Origin: JAJRTA01 sp965603125
GTDB lineage: Bacteria; Zixibacteria; MSB-5A5; GN15; FEB-12
Assembly (NCBI GenBank): GCA_965603125.1
Contig: CBFDBU010000002.1
Coordinates: 62,001 to 126,000, forward strand
Direction: 5' to 3'
Length of the DNA stretch: 64,000 nt
The notes under the pieces are model-generated. The model did no database searches, had not been told where the DNA came from, and saw only the letters and a program-made list of their open reading frames with translations. This document shows positions 63,198-64,000 of the stretch, one piece after another. Numbering within the stretch: position 1 is the stretch's first letter; each line of letters starts with the position of its first letter. Position numbers and translations under genes: made by a program.

Positions 63198-63683
63198 ATG
63201 GAACCCGCTCGCGCAAAGGCAGACATTATCCCGTACAGCGCCGAGTACTCCGGCCAGGTCCGTTCCTGGATCGACTCTGAGGAAACGTATCGCCATGTGT
63301 GCCGGGGTCAGGAGTTTCCGCCCCCCGAGGATATTGTTGATTCGTGGCAGCGTTCCGGGGTGACATCCCACCTTCTCTTTTCGGAGAACAAGCCGGTGGC
63401 CTACGGCGAGCTTTGGGAAAGACCACTGGAGATGGCTGTCGAGATAGCGCACCTGATTGTGGATCCATACAAGCGCGCCAGCGGCTATGGTGTCAAGATG
63501 TTGGAGTTGCTCTATCAGCGGGCCGCCCATAAGGAGAATGTGGCCAAAGTAGTCCTGAATCTCTACGGAGAGAACGAGATTGCCTTAGGGTGTTATCTGA
63601 AAGCCGGTTTCGAGATAATCGGAACCTCAGGCTACACGGTCGGCCTGAGGATGGTTCGGATGGTGACACAATCCGACAAATGA
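63198..63683 (+). CDS. GNAT family N-acetyltransferase
   Basis: 161 residues from the ATG at 63198. 'AHLIVDPYKRASGYGVKMLELLYQRA' carries the acetyl-CoA P-loop ((R/Q)xxGxG/A), and 'VVLNLYGENEIALGCYLKAGFEIIG' is the C-terminal helix-strand of the fold. It lies between glmS and an enoyl-CoA hydratase and may be co-transcribed with the latter. The substrate is unknown. Confidence 0.85.
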   Translation: MEPARAKADIIPYSAEYSGQVRSWIDSEETYRHVCRGQEFPPPEDIVDSWQRSGVTSHLLFSENKPVAYGELWERPLEMAVEIAHLIVDPYKRASGYGVKMLELLYQRAAHKENVAKVVLNLYGENEIALGCYLKAGFEIIGTSGYTVGLRMVRMVTQSDK

Positions 63684-63736
63684 TCTACGCAAACACAAAA
63701 AGCCTGCAATCAATAAACTGTTGGAAGGATTGAGCG

Positions 63737-64000
63737 ATGAGCGAATACAACAACCTGCTGGTGGAGACAAAGGGCGCGGTGTTGATCGTCAGGATCAGCC
63801 GGGAACGCGCTCTTAACGCGTTGAATCTTGAGACCGTGGCCGAACTGCAGCAGTTGTTCGACACCTACCGGGACAACACCGATATCGCCTGCGTGATAAT
63901 TACCGGCGCCGGTGAGAAAGCCTTTGTGGCCGGCGCTGATATCAAGGAGCTGGCCGAACTGGACTCCCGTTCCGGAGCTGATCTGTCGGCAAAGGGACAG
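63737..64000 (+). CDS. Enoyl-CoA hydratase/isomerase family protein (3' truncated by window edge)
   Basis: The ATG at 63737 has GGAAGGA upstream, and the frame is open to the last base (88 codons). The product begins 'MSEYNNLLVETKGAVLIVRI', and 'ERALNALNLETVAELQQLF' is the crotonase start. 'VIITGAGEKAFVAGADIKEL' is the CoA-oxyanion-hole motif (AGADIKE). It probably hydrates enoyl-CoA in beta-oxidation, which would fit with the etfB gene 8 kb upstream; that link is an inference. Confidence 0.9.
   Translation, partial: MSEYNNLLVETKGAVLIVRISRERALNALNLETVAELQQLFDTYRDNTDIACVIITGAGEKAFVAGADIKELAELDSRSGADLSAKGQ

Overview
This 64 kb window is a dense, GC-rich stretch of a Gram-negative bacterial chromosome that uses the standard bacterial code (TAA, TAG and TGA all end genes). 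Several traits suggest an uncultured FCB-group bacterium, with candidate Zixibacteria as my best guess. These are a secreted protein ending in a dockerin-like pair of repeats (…YLVDYMFRGGPEP…), a TolC-type outer-membrane protein, DUF4139 and C69 proteins, and intergenic clusters of short hairpin repeats. The phylum is an inference from recognised protein styles; nothing in the window (for example an rRNA gene) proves it.

Layout. 1-6.9 kb: the tail of a PP2C phosphatase, a membrane glycosyltransferase with TPRs, tRNA-Arg(ACG), a hairpin cluster, a three-gene unit (tadA plus two small membrane proteins), a zinc alcohol dehydrogenase and a cytidylate-kinase-like protein. 6.9-8.3 kb: an AT-richer restriction-modification island with a BglII/BstYI-type endonuclease and an MT-A70 adenine methyltransferase, and beside it a possible transposase remnant. 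8.3-18 kb: a glycosyltransferase, a DUF4139 protein, a TPR protein, priA, and a 950-residue secreted dockerin protein. 18.2-22.4 kb: a translation and export operon, yajC-def-fmt-rng plus a CYTH protein. 22.4-29.7 kb: hairpin repeats, a ytfJ/ytfI-like pair, a lipoprotein, a DUF885 peptidase, an RlmD-like rRNA methyltransferase, an orphan membrane-anchored protein and a nearly perfect repeat array. 29.7-39.7 kb: a C69 dipeptidase, a DUF401 permease, a three-part serine hydrolase, a GNAT protein, a PgsA-like enzyme, a fused ABC-binding/TolC protein and a stand-alone response regulator.

40.0-47.6 kb is a complete F-type ATP synthase operon (atpZ, I, B, E, F, H, A, G, D, C). 47.8-54.6 kb is the classical fatty-acid cluster yceD-rpmF-plsX-fabH-fabD-fabG-acpP-fabF-rnc, which takes malonyl-CoA and ACP through initiation and elongation and feeds acyl chains to PlsX for phospholipids. 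54.9-64 kb holds a histone-H1-like basic protein with an embedded Myb/SANT-like helix-turn-helix, an etfB gene with no etfA beside it, a large secreted protein of unknown function, suhB, glmM-glmS (UDP-GlcNAc supply), a GNAT protein and the start of an enoyl-CoA hydratase.

Most of the window is ordinary core genome. The features most worth a second look are the ABC-binding/TolC fusion, the basic HTH nucleoid protein, the R-M island with its flanking scar, the ytfJ/ytfI pair outside an obvious spore former, and the four intergenic repeat clusters, which share dispersed motifs.
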